A stretch of DNA of 64,000 nucleotides from Flavobacteriales bacterium UBA852 (GCA_002295925.1 DBGO01000013.1:62001-126000); one strand, 5' to 3'. Positions 42,895 through 52,622 are shown, counted from the first letter of the stretch. The notes: generated by a model from the letters alone, not told the origin. Program-made: numbers and translations.

Positions 42895-44142
42895 TTAATT
42901 ATCTGTGATTTTTATTTCAACACGTCTGTTCATTGAGCTTTCACGCTCCGATTTTGGGTCGGGAAAAATCATTTGTGTATTTCCAAACCCTTTGTATTTT
43001 AACCGCTCGGGGGCAATGCCTTCCGATTGGGTTAAGTAATTATATACGGCTTTTGCTCTTGCATAAGATAATTCTTTATATCCTTTTGTATTGGGCATTC
43101 CGGGACCATTTACATGCCCTTGAATTTCTATTTTTACATCGGGATTTTCTTTTAAAAATTTGGCTAATATTTTTAATGCATTATAAGATGAAGGTAAAAA
43201 TTTGTCGCTTGCCGGCTGAAAAAGAATATTTGGCAATTTTACATTACTGTTTTTTGTAATAGGTTGTAATTTAACGGTGTAATCAAATTTTACTTTGTTT
43301 TTAGGTATTTTAAAATTATCATAGGTAAGCATATAGCCTTTTGCCATTGCCATAACTTCTACATAATGTGTTATTTTTGAAATTACGGTATCGAGCTTGG
43401 TTTTGTTTTTTATTTGTACCGGTTTGGTAAATAATCCGGATATTTGAGCAGAAACGGCAAGGGATTTGCCTTTTTCATTAACAAACATTATAGTTGTTTG
43501 AATTCCTTTTGGTGCACTATTTATTTGTTTAGGCAGTTCTTTTATTTCTTCTACCTTGTTTTGCTTTATTATTGGTTTTGATGTTGGTTTTATGTGCCAA
43601 AAAATCATATGTCCGTTGTTGGTGTTTTTGAAATTATTGACCACTATAAGCAAAGTATCGTTTTTGTTTACCTCAACAGCTTTGCAATAATCGGGGTTTA
43701 TACCCGAAGTTACATGGGTATATTTTGATTGAAGGTTTAAGCCGGTTTTTCCTCCAATTGCCAAATTATTTCGGGATATGTTTGAACGTATCGGTTTTAT
43801 TTTTTCATTGACAATGTTTGAGCAAGTTGTATCTTTACCCAACTTGAAAACCAAAAAATCCCAATCATCCAAAGGGTTATCGGGAATAATATCAAAATAA
43901 AAGAGCCCGTTTTGAGTAACAGGTATTTTATACCATATGGATTTATTTTCTTGCGGAAAATAATATTTATCGCCCAAGGGATGATTACCAAATTCTTTTA
44001 ATTTTCCGTAACCGGTTACTTGTTTTGCATGATAAACAGTATCGGTAAGCAATAAGGCATTGTTGCAATCGGATTGTGCGTGGGTTATATTTATTAAAAT
44101 TAAAAGGTTGGTTAATATGAGAAATATGTTTATACGCTTCAT
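42895..44142 (-). CDS. Exported OmpA family protein
   Basis: 415 residues. The signal peptide ends THAQ, so Gln is the predicted mature N-terminus. Residues about 25-200 form an unassigned beta-rich domain (NKSIWYKIPVTQNGLFYFDI). After a Lys/Pro-rich linker and a short beta region (about 215-300), the C-terminal OmpA domain (about 305-415: ILFQPASDKFLPSSYNALKIL, IEIQGHVNGPG, ELSYARAKAVYNYL) should bind peptidoglycan. It probably spans from wall to outer membrane. A terminator (44163-44179) separates it from the LytTR gene, so it likely starts a separate unit leading into tsaB, cysS and M28. Confidence 0.85.
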   Translation of the reverse strand: MKRINIFLILTNLLILINITHAQSDCNNALLLTDTVYHAKQVTGYGKLKEFGNHPLGDKYYFPQENKSIWYKIPVTQNGLFYFDIIPDNPLDDWDFLVFKLGKDTTCSNIVNEKIKPIRSNISRNNLAIGGKTGLNLQSKYTHVTSGINPDYCKAVEVNKNDTLLIVVNNFKNTNNGHMIFWHIKPTSKPIIKQNKVEEIKELPKQINSAPKGIQTTIMFVNEKGKSLAVSAQISGLFTKPVQIKNKTKLDTVISKITHYVEVMAMAKGYMLTYDNFKIPKNKVKFDYTVKLQPITKNSNVKLPNILFQPASDKFLPSSYNALKILAKFLKENPDVKIEIQGHVNGPGMPNTKGYKELSYARAKAVYNYLTQSEGIAPERLKYKGFGNTQMIFPDPKSERESSMNRRVEIKITDN

Positions 44143-44162
44143 GGCTTGTATAAATTAAAAAT

Positions 44163-44179
44163 CCCTCTAAAAAAGAGGG
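44163..44179 (-). terminator. Rho-independent terminator after the LytTR regulator gene
   Basis: On the minus strand CCCTCT (44179-44174 complement) and AGAGGG (44168-44163 complement) form a 6-base stem around a 5-base loop, followed by ATTTTT. It lies between the regulator stop at 44202 and the next gene start at 44142, so it probably ends the sensor operon. Confidence 0.7.
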
Positions 44180-44201
44180 AAAAAAAGAATTTTTTGTTTT
44201 T

Positions 44202-44951
44202 TTAGATGAGATTAATTCGATTGTAAAGTTCTTCTTTATACGAACCACCGATTGGAATGATTTTTTTGTTGCCTTCTACTACAATATTTGGTGTTTCGAT
44301 GGCTATAATTTTATCTAACCGAACGATAAATGAACGGTGCACGCGAATAAATTCTTTTTGTGGTAATTTATCGAGCATATCTTTCATAGTGGAATGAACG
44401 GTATACCGGGTATCCGATAAATTTATGACTACATAATCTTTTAATGCTTCGATAAATAAAATGTCTTTTGTGTTAATTTTTACCAATCGTGAGTTTGATT
44501 TTACAAATATTTCATTGTTGTTTTCTTTATTTTCTACCAATGAATATAAATAATCGCGTTCTTTAAGAATTTCGGTTTGTTTGGCATGTTTATACAATGC
44601 CATTTCTATTGATGTTTTTAAGTCTATTTCTTTAAACGGTTTAATAATGTAACCAAACGGTTCGGTTACTTTTGCTTTTGCCAATGTATTTTCATCTGCA
44701 TAAGCGGTAAGAAAAATGATGGGGATATTAAGTTCTTCTTTAATGATGTCGGCAGCATCTATTCCACTCATTTCTCCTTTAAGCATTATATCCATTAATA
44801 CCAAGTCGGGTTTTAATTCACGGGCTATTTCAATGGCTTTTTCGCCGGTTGCTGCGCTACCCACCACATTATATCCGAGTTTTTTTAAACTCTGTTGAAT
44901 ATCTTTTGATACAATAGCTTCGTCTTCTACAACTTGAATATTTGCTTTCAT
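44202..44951 (-). CDS. LytTR family response regulator
   Basis: 249 residues. The receiver domain (about 1-125) has the acidic pair Glu9-Asp10, the phosphorylation site Asp54 in LVLMDIML, and the conserved Lys in YIIKPF near 108-112. A LytTR DNA-binding domain (about 140-245, ILFIEALKDYVVINL, EFIRVHRSFIVRLDKI) follows, which in this family binds promoter direct repeats as a transcription factor. Its ATG overlaps the end of the histidine kinase gene by 4 bases (ATGA), so the kinase is its expected partner. No target sites were found by eye. Confidence 0.93.
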   Translation of the reverse strand: MKANIQVVEDEAIVSKDIQQSLKKLGYNVVGSAATGEKAIEIARELKPDLVLMDIMLKGEMSGIDAADIIKEELNIPIIFLTAYADENTLAKAKVTEPFGYIIKPFKEIDLKTSIEMALYKHAKQTEILKERDYLYSLVENKENNNEIFVKSNSRLVKINTKDILFIEALKDYVVINLSDTRYTVHSTMKDMLDKLPQKEFIRVHRSFIVRLDKIIAIETPNIVVEGNKKIIPIGGSYKEELYNRINLI

Positions 44952-47900
44952 ATTTTTTTATTTATTGTAATAATAAATTGTGTTCCGTTTTTGTTTTTCA
45001 ACTGTAAATCAGCGTCTATTTGTTCTGTAAGTGTGGTTACCAATTGTAAACCTAAGGTTTCGGTGCTGTAAATATCAAAATTTTCGGGCAATCCTACACC
45101 ATTATCGGCTATTTTTAATTGTATTTTATCTGCTTTTTGTTTTAGTTTAATTGTAATTTTTCCAATTTTCTTATCAAAAGCGTATTTTAAGGCATTGGTG
45201 AGCAACTCGTTTACTATCAATCCTAATGGTATTGAGGTGTCAATATCTAAAAATACTTCGTCAAGGTCTAATTCTAAATCGATTAAACTATCTATTTGAC
45301 GGTATGAATGTAATAAATTTTTAGATAAATTGGAAATATATTCGCTAAAATTTATTTGACTGAAATCTTTGTTTTGGTATAATGACTCATGGATAAAAGC
45401 CATAGACTTGATTCTGAACTGGCTTTCTTTAAGTACATTTAATACGTTTTCGTCGTGAACGTAAGAAGATTGTAAATTGAGAATACTGGAAATGATTTGT
45501 AAATTATTTTTTACCCGATGATGGATTTCTTTGAGTAATGTTTCTTTTTCTTTGAGTGATTTTTTTATTTTTTCTTCTGCTTTTATGCGTTCGGTTATAT
45601 CATGAAAAATACCTCGTGTTGAAACTCCTTCAATGGTATATTTAGCACTTATATTTCCTTCTACTACCAGTTCTTTTCCTGATTTGGTAATAAAACTAAT
45701 TTGTAATTGTTTTGAAATATTTTCTTTATTTAAAATATCTGAAAAATATTTAATGCAATGGTCTTTCGATTTTGGATGGATTATATCCAGAAAATTAAGT
45801 TCTTCAACTTCGTCCCACGTATAACCCAATGCTTTTAACCACGATTGATTGACATACTCGAATTTTCCTTCTTGATTGACCGATTGTATTAAATCAATGG
45901 CATTTTCGAATAAATCACGGTATTTTTCTTCGCTTAAGCGTATTTGTTTTTCGGCTTCTTTTATGTCGGTAATATCGCGCGATACTCCCATTGAACCAAT
46001 TACATTTCCATTTTCGTCGTAAAGCAAAGATGCCGATAAATAGGAAGTAAATTCATTTCCTGATTTATCAGTGTTTACAATTTCTCCGGCAAAAGCGCCA
46101 TGGGTTTTTAATTGTTTGTTTATATCTTCCAGTTCGGACTTATTTTTATATAGTGTATGAATTGGTTTTCCAATAATTTCTTCTTTTACATAGCCAAAAC
46201 TCAACTCTGCAGCTTTGTTAAATTCTATAATTTTTCCATTGCTGTCGGCGGCAATAATCATATCCAGCGAACTGTCAATAAGGTTTTGTGTGAATTCTCT
46301 TGCTTCTTTTAATTGATTTTCGATTTGTTTACGGTATTCTATTTCCGATTTTAAAATTTTATTGGCTTCTTCGGCAATTTCGGCCCGCATTTTTTCTTTT
46401 TGATAAAGAATTTTAGATGTTATATCTCTAAAAGCTATGTATATCATTTTTTTGTCTTGAAAGATAAAAGAAGAGGGTATAACTTCTAAAATCTTTTCAG
46501 TTCCTTTAGGTGTAACTATTTTATATTCTGACAGTTCTCCTTTATCATTTTCTAGTGTTTTTAAATAGCGTTGTTTAATGATATCGTGATATTCTTCGGG
46601 TAAAAACTCAAAAATTGATTTTCCTTCTACGGTTGTATTCTTATCCAAATCAAATATTTCAAGAGCTTTACTGTTGTGGTAAACTATTTTACCTTCATCA
46701 TGAATTAATACTCCGTAAGGTGCGGTTTCTATCAGTGTTTTATAGTTTTTTTGCGATTGTAATATTTGTTTTTCGTAAGTAACAATATCGGTAATATCTA
46801 TCAATGTTCCTTCAATGAATTTTTCTTTGTTAAATTCGGTAATGGAAACATTCATTAATACCCAAACCGTCGAACCGTCTTTTTTTCTGAGTTTTTGTTT
46901 GTAATTAGTCAGGTTTTTATCTTTTATTAATTTTTTGAGGTATTTTTCTCTTTGCTCATTCGACAAGTAGAATGTTTGAGCGTTATTTCCTATCAGTTCT
47001 ACTCGTGTTTTATATCCGAATATTTTTGCAAATGCGTTATTACATTCAATAATTTCTCCTGTTTTTAATCTGGTTTTAAATACACCTGCCAAGTTTTTAG
47101 CAAACAGATTTCTGTATCTTTCTTCGCTTTGTTTTAAGTGAATTCTGGAAAGCATTTGTTCGGTTATATCGCGTACAATTCCAAAATTGGCTATGTGGCG
47201 ACCCAATTTAGTATATTTACGTACAATTGTTTCTTCCAACCAACGGTATTCTCCTTTTATATTATAGCGATAAACTATTTGGTATTTTTTTGAATTTACG
47301 TGTTTTTCGTGTGTTTTTATGACTTTACTGATATCCTCAGGATGATAATTTTTAAATAGTGTTTTAGCTTTTTCTATATCTATTATATCGCCTGATTTTA
47401 CATTAAACCATTGGTAAAAAACTTTACTGGCATATTCAAGTTGATGTGCTCCATTTTCGAGGATTATCGATTTATAAATTCCTTCATCAATATTTTCAAT
47501 AATGTCAGTTAATCGTTCTTTTTGAATTTTTAATTCGTTGGCAACATTTACTACTTCATTTATATCGGTTGCAATTACAATTGCTTTTTCTACTTCGCCT
47601 TTTTCATTTTTAATGGCACCCATTCTGCTTCGGTACCAACGCAATTCTTCGGGGGTTTGCCCTTGCCCTAAAAATTCAATGGTTTGCGGTTTACCTGTTT
47701 TAAATAATTTTTGAAGTGCTTCTTTGTAAATTTTTTTAGATACACCGGGCAGAAAATTATAGACCGTATTGTTTAAAATAAATTCTATGTTTTTATCTGT
47801 TGCTTGATTATGATATAAAATTTTACCTTCTTTATCTATTAATAATATTATGTCGGGGGCATTTTCTGTTAATGAACGGAAAAGGTTTTCACTTTCTTTT

Positions 47901-49477
47901 AATTTAATTTCAGCCATTTTTTGTGTAGAAACATCTTTACCTACCGATACTATAACTTTACGACCAAAATATTCTCCTTTACGTGAAATAACTTCTTTTG
48001 GAAAAATTTCTCCTTTTTTGGTTTTAGCCCAAAATTCAAATTCGCGCGTTACGCCTTTTTTCCAAACCTCTTCAAGATATTGTTTTATTTTTTGTAAATC
48101 GTTCTTTCCTTCGGCGGCTAAAAATTCAGGGGTTTTGCCTATTATTTCTTCTTTTATATAACCGTATTTTTTTATTACGGTTTTATTTACATCTAAAAAT
48201 TCTCCTTTTTCGTTTTGTATATATATTAATAAAGGACTGTTATCAAATAAATCTTTATAACTTTTTTGCGATAATTTTATTTGTTTTTCTTGTTCGTTTT
48301 GTTTAGTGATGTCTCGAATTGTTGTAACCCTTAGTTTTTTTTCAGCATTCAATGTTTTACCGGTTACTATACCATAAATCAACGAACCGTTTTTTCTGAT
48401 TCCAACCGCTTTATACGGTTTTTGATAATTTTTTATTACTTTTTCTTTTAATAAGTCTAAATAATCCGGATGTGCTAATTCATAAACTGTCATTTTGAGT
48501 AATTCTTTTCTTGAATACCCAAAAATTTTAGTTGCGGCTTTATTGCATTCTATGATTTTACCGTTTTCATGAATCAATACAGCTTCTTGTGTTGCATCTG
48601 ATAAGCGTTCAAATTGTTCTTTTGCCAGTAATAATGCTTTTTCTTGTTCTTTTTCTTGGGTTACATCACGAAGAACTGTAACAGTTTCAAATAATTTTCC
48701 GTCTTTGAATTTTGTAAAAATTCTTTCTTCAAGCCAAATGTATTGGTTTGTTTTAAAATGCTTAAAGCGGAAGTAATGCGTTATTTGAGAATACTTTTTA
48801 TTGAATAACTTTTTATTTACAAAATCAATTACTCCGGGTAAATCTTCGGGATGAATATTTTCTTTTAATTTTCCGGATATTCCCAGTTTTTTAAATTCTT
48901 CGGGAGTGATGCCCAATACTTTTTCTACTATGGGTGATATAAAAACTGTTTCTTTTTTTCCGTCTTCATAAAAACGAACTTTGTATATAAATTCATCAAT
49001 GTTGTTGATGATTAAATTTCTATCGTCTTCTATTATTTTGGTTTCGGTAATATCGCGTGCTACACCGTAAAGTTTTATAAGTTTTCCTTGTTCGTTAAAT
49101 TGACCTTTAAATACTTCTTCTATCCAAACGTATTTTTGCTTTTTTTGATGATAAAACCGGTATCTGAATTTCCATTCGTTATTTTCGGGTGTTAAGGGAT
49201 TTTCTTTTACATACTTTAAATTAAAGGCTAAATCGTCGGCATGAAAAAAATCGGTAATAGTATTTATTTTTTCTTTGTATTCTTCGGCATTTAACCCCAG
49301 TACATTTTCTATTTGTTTGCCAAGATATTCTACGTGTTTTTTTCCGTTTTTATCAAAAGTAAATACGTAATAAAATTCGTTTAATTCATTTAAAAATAAG
49401 TCAGTAAAATCTTCTTTCTTTTGGTATTCTTCCAAAAGTTGAACCAGTTGTTCTTTATTTAATTTATTTAAATCCAA
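44948..49477 (-). CDS. Cytosolic sensor histidine kinase with ten PAS domains
   Basis: 1509 residues, start TTG at 49477, 14 bases after the MORN gene; no in-frame ATG nearby. No signal peptide or membrane helix is seen. Ten PAS units, each closed by a PAC motif such as RDITETK, VLRDVTQEK or VSRDITD, fill about 15-1300. The kinase core has a HisKA_2-type site, EIHHRVKNNLQ (His1319/1320), and a HATPase with N-box VNELLTNALKYAF (about 1422-1434) and G-box DNGVGLP (1458-1464). It should phosphorylate the LytTR regulator encoded with a 4-base overlap. PAS ligands cannot be predicted. The number of PAS units suggests several inputs or a long signal relay. The upstream exported MORN protein is the only neighbour that could report on the envelope. 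Confidence 0.92.
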   Translation of the reverse strand: MDLNKLNKEQLVQLLEEYQKKEDFTDLFLNELNEFYYVFTFDKNGKKHVEYLGKQIENVLGLNAEEYKEKINTITDFFHADDLAFNLKYVKENPLTPENNEWKFRYRFYHQKKQKYVWIEEVFKGQFNEQGKLIKLYGVARDITETKIIEDDRNLIINNIDEFIYKVRFYEDGKKETVFISPIVEKVLGITPEEFKKLGISGKLKENIHPEDLPGVIDFVNKKLFNKKYSQITHYFRFKHFKTNQYIWLEERIFTKFKDGKLFETVTVLRDVTQEKEQEKALLLAKEQFERLSDATQEAVLIHENGKIIECNKAATKIFGYSRKELLKMTVYELAHPDYLDLLKEKVIKNYQKPYKAVGIRKNGSLIYGIVTGKTLNAEKKLRVTTIRDITKQNEQEKQIKLSQKSYKDLFDNSPLLIYIQNEKGEFLDVNKTVIKKYGYIKEEIIGKTPEFLAAEGKNDLQKIKQYLEEVWKKGVTREFEFWAKTKKGEIFPKEVISRKGEYFGRKVIVSVGKDVSTQKMAEIKLKESENLFRSLTENAPDIILLIDKEGKILYHNQATDKNIEFILNNTVYNFLPGVSKKIYKEALQKLFKTGKPQTIEFLGQGQTPEELRWYRSRMGAIKNEKGEVEKAIVIATDINEVVNVANELKIQKERLTDIIENIDEGIYKSIILENGAHQLEYASKVFYQWFNVKSGDIIDIEKAKTLFKNYHPEDISKVIKTHEKHVNSKKYQIVYRYNIKGEYRWLEETIVRKYTKLGRHIANFGIVRDITEQMLSRIHLKQSEERYRNLFAKNLAGVFKTRLKTGEIIECNNAFAKIFGYKTRVELIGNNAQTFYLSNEQREKYLKKLIKDKNLTNYKQKLRKKDGSTVWVLMNVSITEFNKEKFIEGTLIDITDIVTYEKQILQSQKNYKTLIETAPYGVLIHDEGKIVYHNSKALEIFDLDKNTTVEGKSIFEFLPEEYHDIIKQRYLKTLENDKGELSEYKIVTPKGTEKILEVIPSSFIFQDKKMIYIAFRDITSKILYQKEKMRAEIAEEANKILKSEIEYRKQIENQLKEAREFTQNLIDSSLDMIIAADSNGKIIEFNKAAELSFGYVKEEIIGKPIHTLYKNKSELEDINKQLKTHGAFAGEIVNTDKSGNEFTSYLSASLLYDENGNVIGSMGVSRDITDIKEAEKQIRLSEEKYRDLFENAIDLIQSVNQEGKFEYVNQSWLKALGYTWDEVEELNFLDIIHPKSKDHCIKYFSDILNKENISKQLQISFITKSGKELVVEGNISAKYTIEGVSTRGIFHDITERIKAEEKIKKSLKEKETLLKEIHHRVKNNLQIISSILNLQSSYVHDENVLNVLKESQFRIKSMAFIHESLYQNKDFSQINFSEYISNLSKNLLHSYRQIDSLIDLELDLDEVFLDIDTSIPLGLIVNELLTNALKYAFDKKIGKITIKLKQKADKIQLKIADNGVGLPENFDIYSTETLGLQLVTTLTEQIDADLQLKNKNGTQFIITINKKI

Positions 49478-49491
49478 ATTTATCGGCTTTT

Positions 49492-51021
49492 TTAGGGTTT
49501 TTCTTGTTCTACCCGGGCACCGTTTATTTTAAATATTTTACCGTCTCTGTATTCGGTTTCTATTTCAACATTTCCAAATATATCATATTTTTTCCATGTT
49601 TTTACAGGAACTCCGGCTTCCCAATATTGTTCTTCTTTAATTTTTCCGTTAGGGTAATAATATTTATGAATGCCATCGGGTTCGCCATCAATAAAATTGC
49701 CTTCAAATATTATTTTACCGGTGTTTTTATCGGTTTCTGTCCATTTGCCGTTTTTGTAACCATCTCGGTATTTGCCTTTTATTATTACATCGCCAACATC
49801 GTAAATCCATTCGCCGTCTTTTAGTCCGTCTATATATTCGCCTTGTGTAATAACATTTCCCAAAGAGTCGTATTCGGTCAGTAAACCGTCTTCTTTTCCT
49901 TTACGGAAATTTTCTTCGCGGCGAATTTGACCATTGTGGTAGTACCATTTCCATAATCCGTGCGGACGTTCGCCTTTTAAATATTTTCCTTTTTGTTCTA
50001 TTTTACCGTCAGGGTAATAATAAACCCATTCGCCTGCTTTTTTGTTGTCAATGTATTCGCCTTTTGCTTTTATTTGACCATTGGGGTAGTAATATTCCCA
50101 ATAGCCTTGTTTTTGGTCTTTTTCATCTATTTTTCCTTTGGCAATAAGTATTCCGTGTTGGTAAATTTCTTTCTCCTGCGGATTTCCTTTTTTATCATAA
50201 TGCACTATACTTCCGTGTGGTCTGCCTTTGTAATCGTAGGTTCCTTCAGTTTTTACCTTTCCATCGGGATAATATTCTTTTTTAACATCTACAAAGGTAA
50301 CGGCATCGCTGTTTTTTATCAATTCGCCATTTTGATATACATCGGCAACTACCAGTTTTCCTTCTTTATCATATTCTTTATAAAGTCCGTGCAATTTACC
50401 GTTTTTGTAAGTGGCTTCTGTTTTAACTTTTCCGTTGTCGTAAAAGGTTTTCCATAAACCATCTTTTTTACCGTTTTTATACCGGTTTATTTCTTCTTTG
50501 TATTTTAATGTTCCTTTTTTGTAATGATATATAGTTATGATATTTCCGTTTTCGTCATACTCAAATGCATCACCATCTTTTAATCCTTTTACATACGGGA
50601 TTTTCATTTTGATGATTTTGCCGGGTTTATCATAATACAGATATTGAATTCCTTCAATTACATCATCAACATAAGGTGTTTCTTCTATAACATTGCAGCT
50701 GTCGCTGTATTTGCGATAAATTCCGTTTTTTTTACCGTTTTTGTAACTTATTTCTAACTTTAAATCGCCGTTTGGACGGTAAAATTTCCAAATACTGTCT
50801 AATTCAAAATTTTTTCGATTTCCTTCGGTTTTTAATATTCCGGTAGGATAATATGTTTTCCAATAACCGTTAGGTTTACCATTTTCGATGTATCCTTCGC
50901 TCGAAACTGTTCCGTCGGGATAGGTGTATTTTTTGTAAATTTTGTTTTGACTTTTAGCATTTTGTAAAGTAAAGACAAAAAAGACAGATAAAAGGAAGTA
51001 TTTAAATTGTGTTTTACACAT
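49492..51021 (-). CDS. Exported MORN-repeat protein
   Basis: 509 residues. Signal peptide (1-25, ending NAKSQ) with Gln as predicted mature start. About 17 MORN-2 type repeats of 22-25 residues cover nearly the whole mature protein, each like YYPNGQIKAKGEYIDNKKAGEW. Such proteins are sometimes annotated as YwqK-type antitoxins, but there is no toxin partner here and the protein is exported, so a binding or scaffolding role at the envelope is more likely. It is the first gene of a three-gene unit with the 10-PAS kinase (14-base gap) and LytTR regulator. The function is unknown, and the link with the kinase is positional only. Confidence 0.85.
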   Translation of the reverse strand: MCKTQFKYFLLSVFFVFTLQNAKSQNKIYKKYTYPDGTVSSEGYIENGKPNGYWKTYYPTGILKTEGNRKNFELDSIWKFYRPNGDLKLEISYKNGKKNGIYRKYSDSCNVIEETPYVDDVIEGIQYLYYDKPGKIIKMKIPYVKGLKDGDAFEYDENGNIITIYHYKKGTLKYKEEINRYKNGKKDGLWKTFYDNGKVKTEATYKNGKLHGLYKEYDKEGKLVVADVYQNGELIKNSDAVTFVDVKKEYYPDGKVKTEGTYDYKGRPHGSIVHYDKKGNPQEKEIYQHGILIAKGKIDEKDQKQGYWEYYYPNGQIKAKGEYIDNKKAGEWVYYYPDGKIEQKGKYLKGERPHGLWKWYYHNGQIRREENFRKGKEDGLLTEYDSLGNVITQGEYIDGLKDGEWIYDVGDVIIKGKYRDGYKNGKWTETDKNTGKIIFEGNFIDGEPDGIHKYYYPNGKIKEEQYWEAGVPVKTWKKYDIFGNVEIETEYRDGKIFKINGARVEQEKP

Positions 51022-51488
51022 TACTTAATATATTATATAAATTAATTTTTAAAATAAATCTACTATTATTATTAGCTTGTTCAAAGTGTTAAAAAAAATT
51101 TGTTCAATATTTGCCTATATTATTTTTTAAAATTAAACAACAATATATTAACAACCAATGAATTTTTAAAATACTGACTATTATGATTTTATTTAGTTGC
51201 TAACAATACAAAAATATTCTATTAACATGAATAACTTTTACTTAATCTTCGCTTAATATTTGTTTAATATATGTTGAAATTTAGGGTTTAATTTTTTAAT
51301 TAAAAACTTTGAAATATTAAAATAAAAATCCATTGATAAGCAAAATTCGATTTTGCAAATTTTAATTCTGTTTTTTATTAAAAATAATGAATAAGTTTTA
51401 AGAAATATAACGAAAAAAATAGGTTTAATAATCAGTTAATTATAACTTTGTTGTTAATAGCTGTTAATAACAAACTAAATATTTAAAT
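51022..51488. other. 467-base AT-rich divergent intergenic region
   Basis: No ORF of useful length or RNA gene is seen. The stretch is very AT-rich, with several TTAAT and AATATT clusters. A TAACTTTG -7 element near the right end should serve rpiB; a TATTTTTG on the minus strand at 51209-51216 could serve the MORN gene, giving a leader of about 187 bases. Such a long leader could hold regulatory structure, but none was found by eye. Confidence 0.6.
51443..51450 (+). promoter_or_regulatory. Candidate -7 element of rpiB
   Basis: TAACTTTG matches TAnnTTTG and lies 38 bases upstream of the rpiB ATG. No convincing -33 TTTG at 19 bases. Confidence 0.5.
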
Positions 51489-51941
51489 ATGAATTTAAAA
51501 ATAGCTTTAGCTTCCGACCATGCCGGTTTTGAAATGAAAAATGCATTAAAATCTTATTTGGAAGAAAAAGGATATAAAGTGGTGGATTTTGGTACTTATT
51601 CGCCCGAAAGTTGTGATTATCCCGATTTTGCACATCCGGCTGCCGAAGCAGTAGAAAACAAAGAAGTAGATTTTGGTATAGTAATGTGTGGCAGTGGTAA
51701 TGGTATTAATATGACTGTAAATAAGCATCAAAAAATTCGTGGTGCTCTTTGCTGGAATACTGAATTGGCAGAATTAGCCCGTTTGCATAATAATGCCAAT
51801 ATATTATCATTGCCTGCACGGTTTATTGCTGTTGAAGAAGCAAAAAAATGTGTTGATGTATTTTTAACCACCGAATTTGAAGGTGGAAGACACCAACGTA
51901 GAATTGATAAAATTCCGCTCAAAAATCCGTGCTTAGATTAA
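51489..51941 (+). CDS. rpiB: Ribose-5-phosphate isomerase B
   Basis: 150 residues, the normal RpiB length. ALASDHAGFEMKNALKSYL at the N-terminus and IVMCGSGNGINMTVNKH around 65-82 are the family signatures, with the likely catalytic Cys in MCGSG. It interconverts ribose 5-phosphate and ribulose 5-phosphate in the pentose phosphate pathway. Some relatives act on other sugar phosphates (LacAB/allose), but the length and motifs fit RpiB. It is monocistronic, between a promoter element and a strong terminator. Confidence 0.95.
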   Translation: MNLKIALASDHAGFEMKNALKSYLEEKGYKVVDFGTYSPESCDYPDFAHPAAEAVENKEVDFGIVMCGSGNGINMTVNKHQKIRGALCWNTELAELARLHNNANILSLPARFIAVEEAKKCVDVFLTTEFEGGRHQRRIDKIPLKNPCLD

Positions 51942-51957
51942 ATAAATTAGAAGATAT

Positions 51958-51991
51958 AAAAATCCTATTTCAAATTTGAAATAGGATTTTT
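51958..51991. terminator. Strong bidirectional terminator between rpiB and a lipoprotein gene
   Basis: A near-perfect inverted repeat centred at 51974/51975: AAATCCTATTTC pairs with GAAATAGGATTT, with an AT core of six bases, and T or A runs at either side. It separates convergent genes ending at 51941 and 52013. Confidence 0.88.
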
Positions 51992-52012
51992 TGTTTATTG
52001 ATGACTATAATT

Positions 52013-52591
52013 CTATACGTGTGTAGAATCGTTATTTTCTTCAGATTTTGGTTCAATTTTCTTTAATGTTTTTGCCGCTTCAAACATTTTTTCAATAGCA
52101 GCTTCTGTATAATCTTTTTCCATGAAATCTTTAATTTCATATACGTCTGCACCAAAATTCTTAACCACCATAAAATGGTATTTTACAATATTAGCATCCG
52201 GAATTTCTTGTTTGTAAATAATACCTTCAGTTTCTTCAGTCAAAATAGTTGATTTGAATACATCGCTTAAGTTTAAATCTTCTTTCAATAATGATAAATC
52301 GCCATCGCCATAAGTAATTTCAACACCATAATCATTACCAACGGTTAATATTATAGCACCCCAATCAGTTAATCGTGCGTTGGGAATTCCTTGCAAAGAA
52401 TCAGGAATATATATTTCAAGATTGTATCCGTAAGGTGATAAATCAAAAGGAACAAAGCGTTTAATTTTTTCGGGTAATTGGGTTGTTTCTTCGGTATTAT
52501 TGTCTTTATCGGTGTTATTTTTATTGCCGCAAGATAGAGTTAAAAGTGCGCTAAAAACAAGAACAGAAAACAAATAAATGTATTTTTTCAT
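52013..52591 (-). CDS. Small lipoprotein, function unknown
   Basis: 192 residues from the ATG at 52591 (MKKYIYLFSVLVFSALLTLSC); an in-frame start 18 codons earlier spoils the signal peptide. The lipobox is TLSC (Cys21), followed by an Asn/Asp/Glu-rich linker, and the body (about 40-185) has IEIYIPDSLQG-like and YHFMVVKNFGADVY segments with mixed strands and helices. It resembles uncharacterised Bacteroidota lipoproteins. A TATATTTG promoter element lies 24 bases upstream, facing the divergent promoter of the TlpA-like gene. I cannot assign a function. Confidence 0.72.
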   Translation of the reverse strand: MKKYIYLFSVLVFSALLTLSCGNKNNTDKDNNTEETTQLPEKIKRFVPFDLSPYGYNLEIYIPDSLQGIPNARLTDWGAIILTVGNDYGVEITYGDGDLSLLKEDLNLSDVFKSTILTEETEGIIYKQEIPDANIVKYHFMVVKNFGADVYEIKDFMEKDYTEAAIEKMFEAAKTLKKIEPKSEENNDSTHV

Positions 52592-52614
52592 AGCAAAAAT
52601 TATTTTGTAGCTAA

Positions 52615-52622
52615 CAAATATA
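52615..52622 (-). promoter_or_regulatory. Candidate -7 element of the small lipoprotein gene
   Basis: Minus-strand TATATTTG, with a TTG 20 bases upstream (52645-52643). It lies 23 bases before the ATG at 52591 and overlaps the region of the divergent plus-strand promoter. Confidence 0.5.

Noticed and set aside
49492..51021. MORN protein as a toxin-antitoxin antitoxin (YwqK label)
   Set aside because: It has a signal peptide and no toxin-like neighbour; the label comes from loose repeat similarity.
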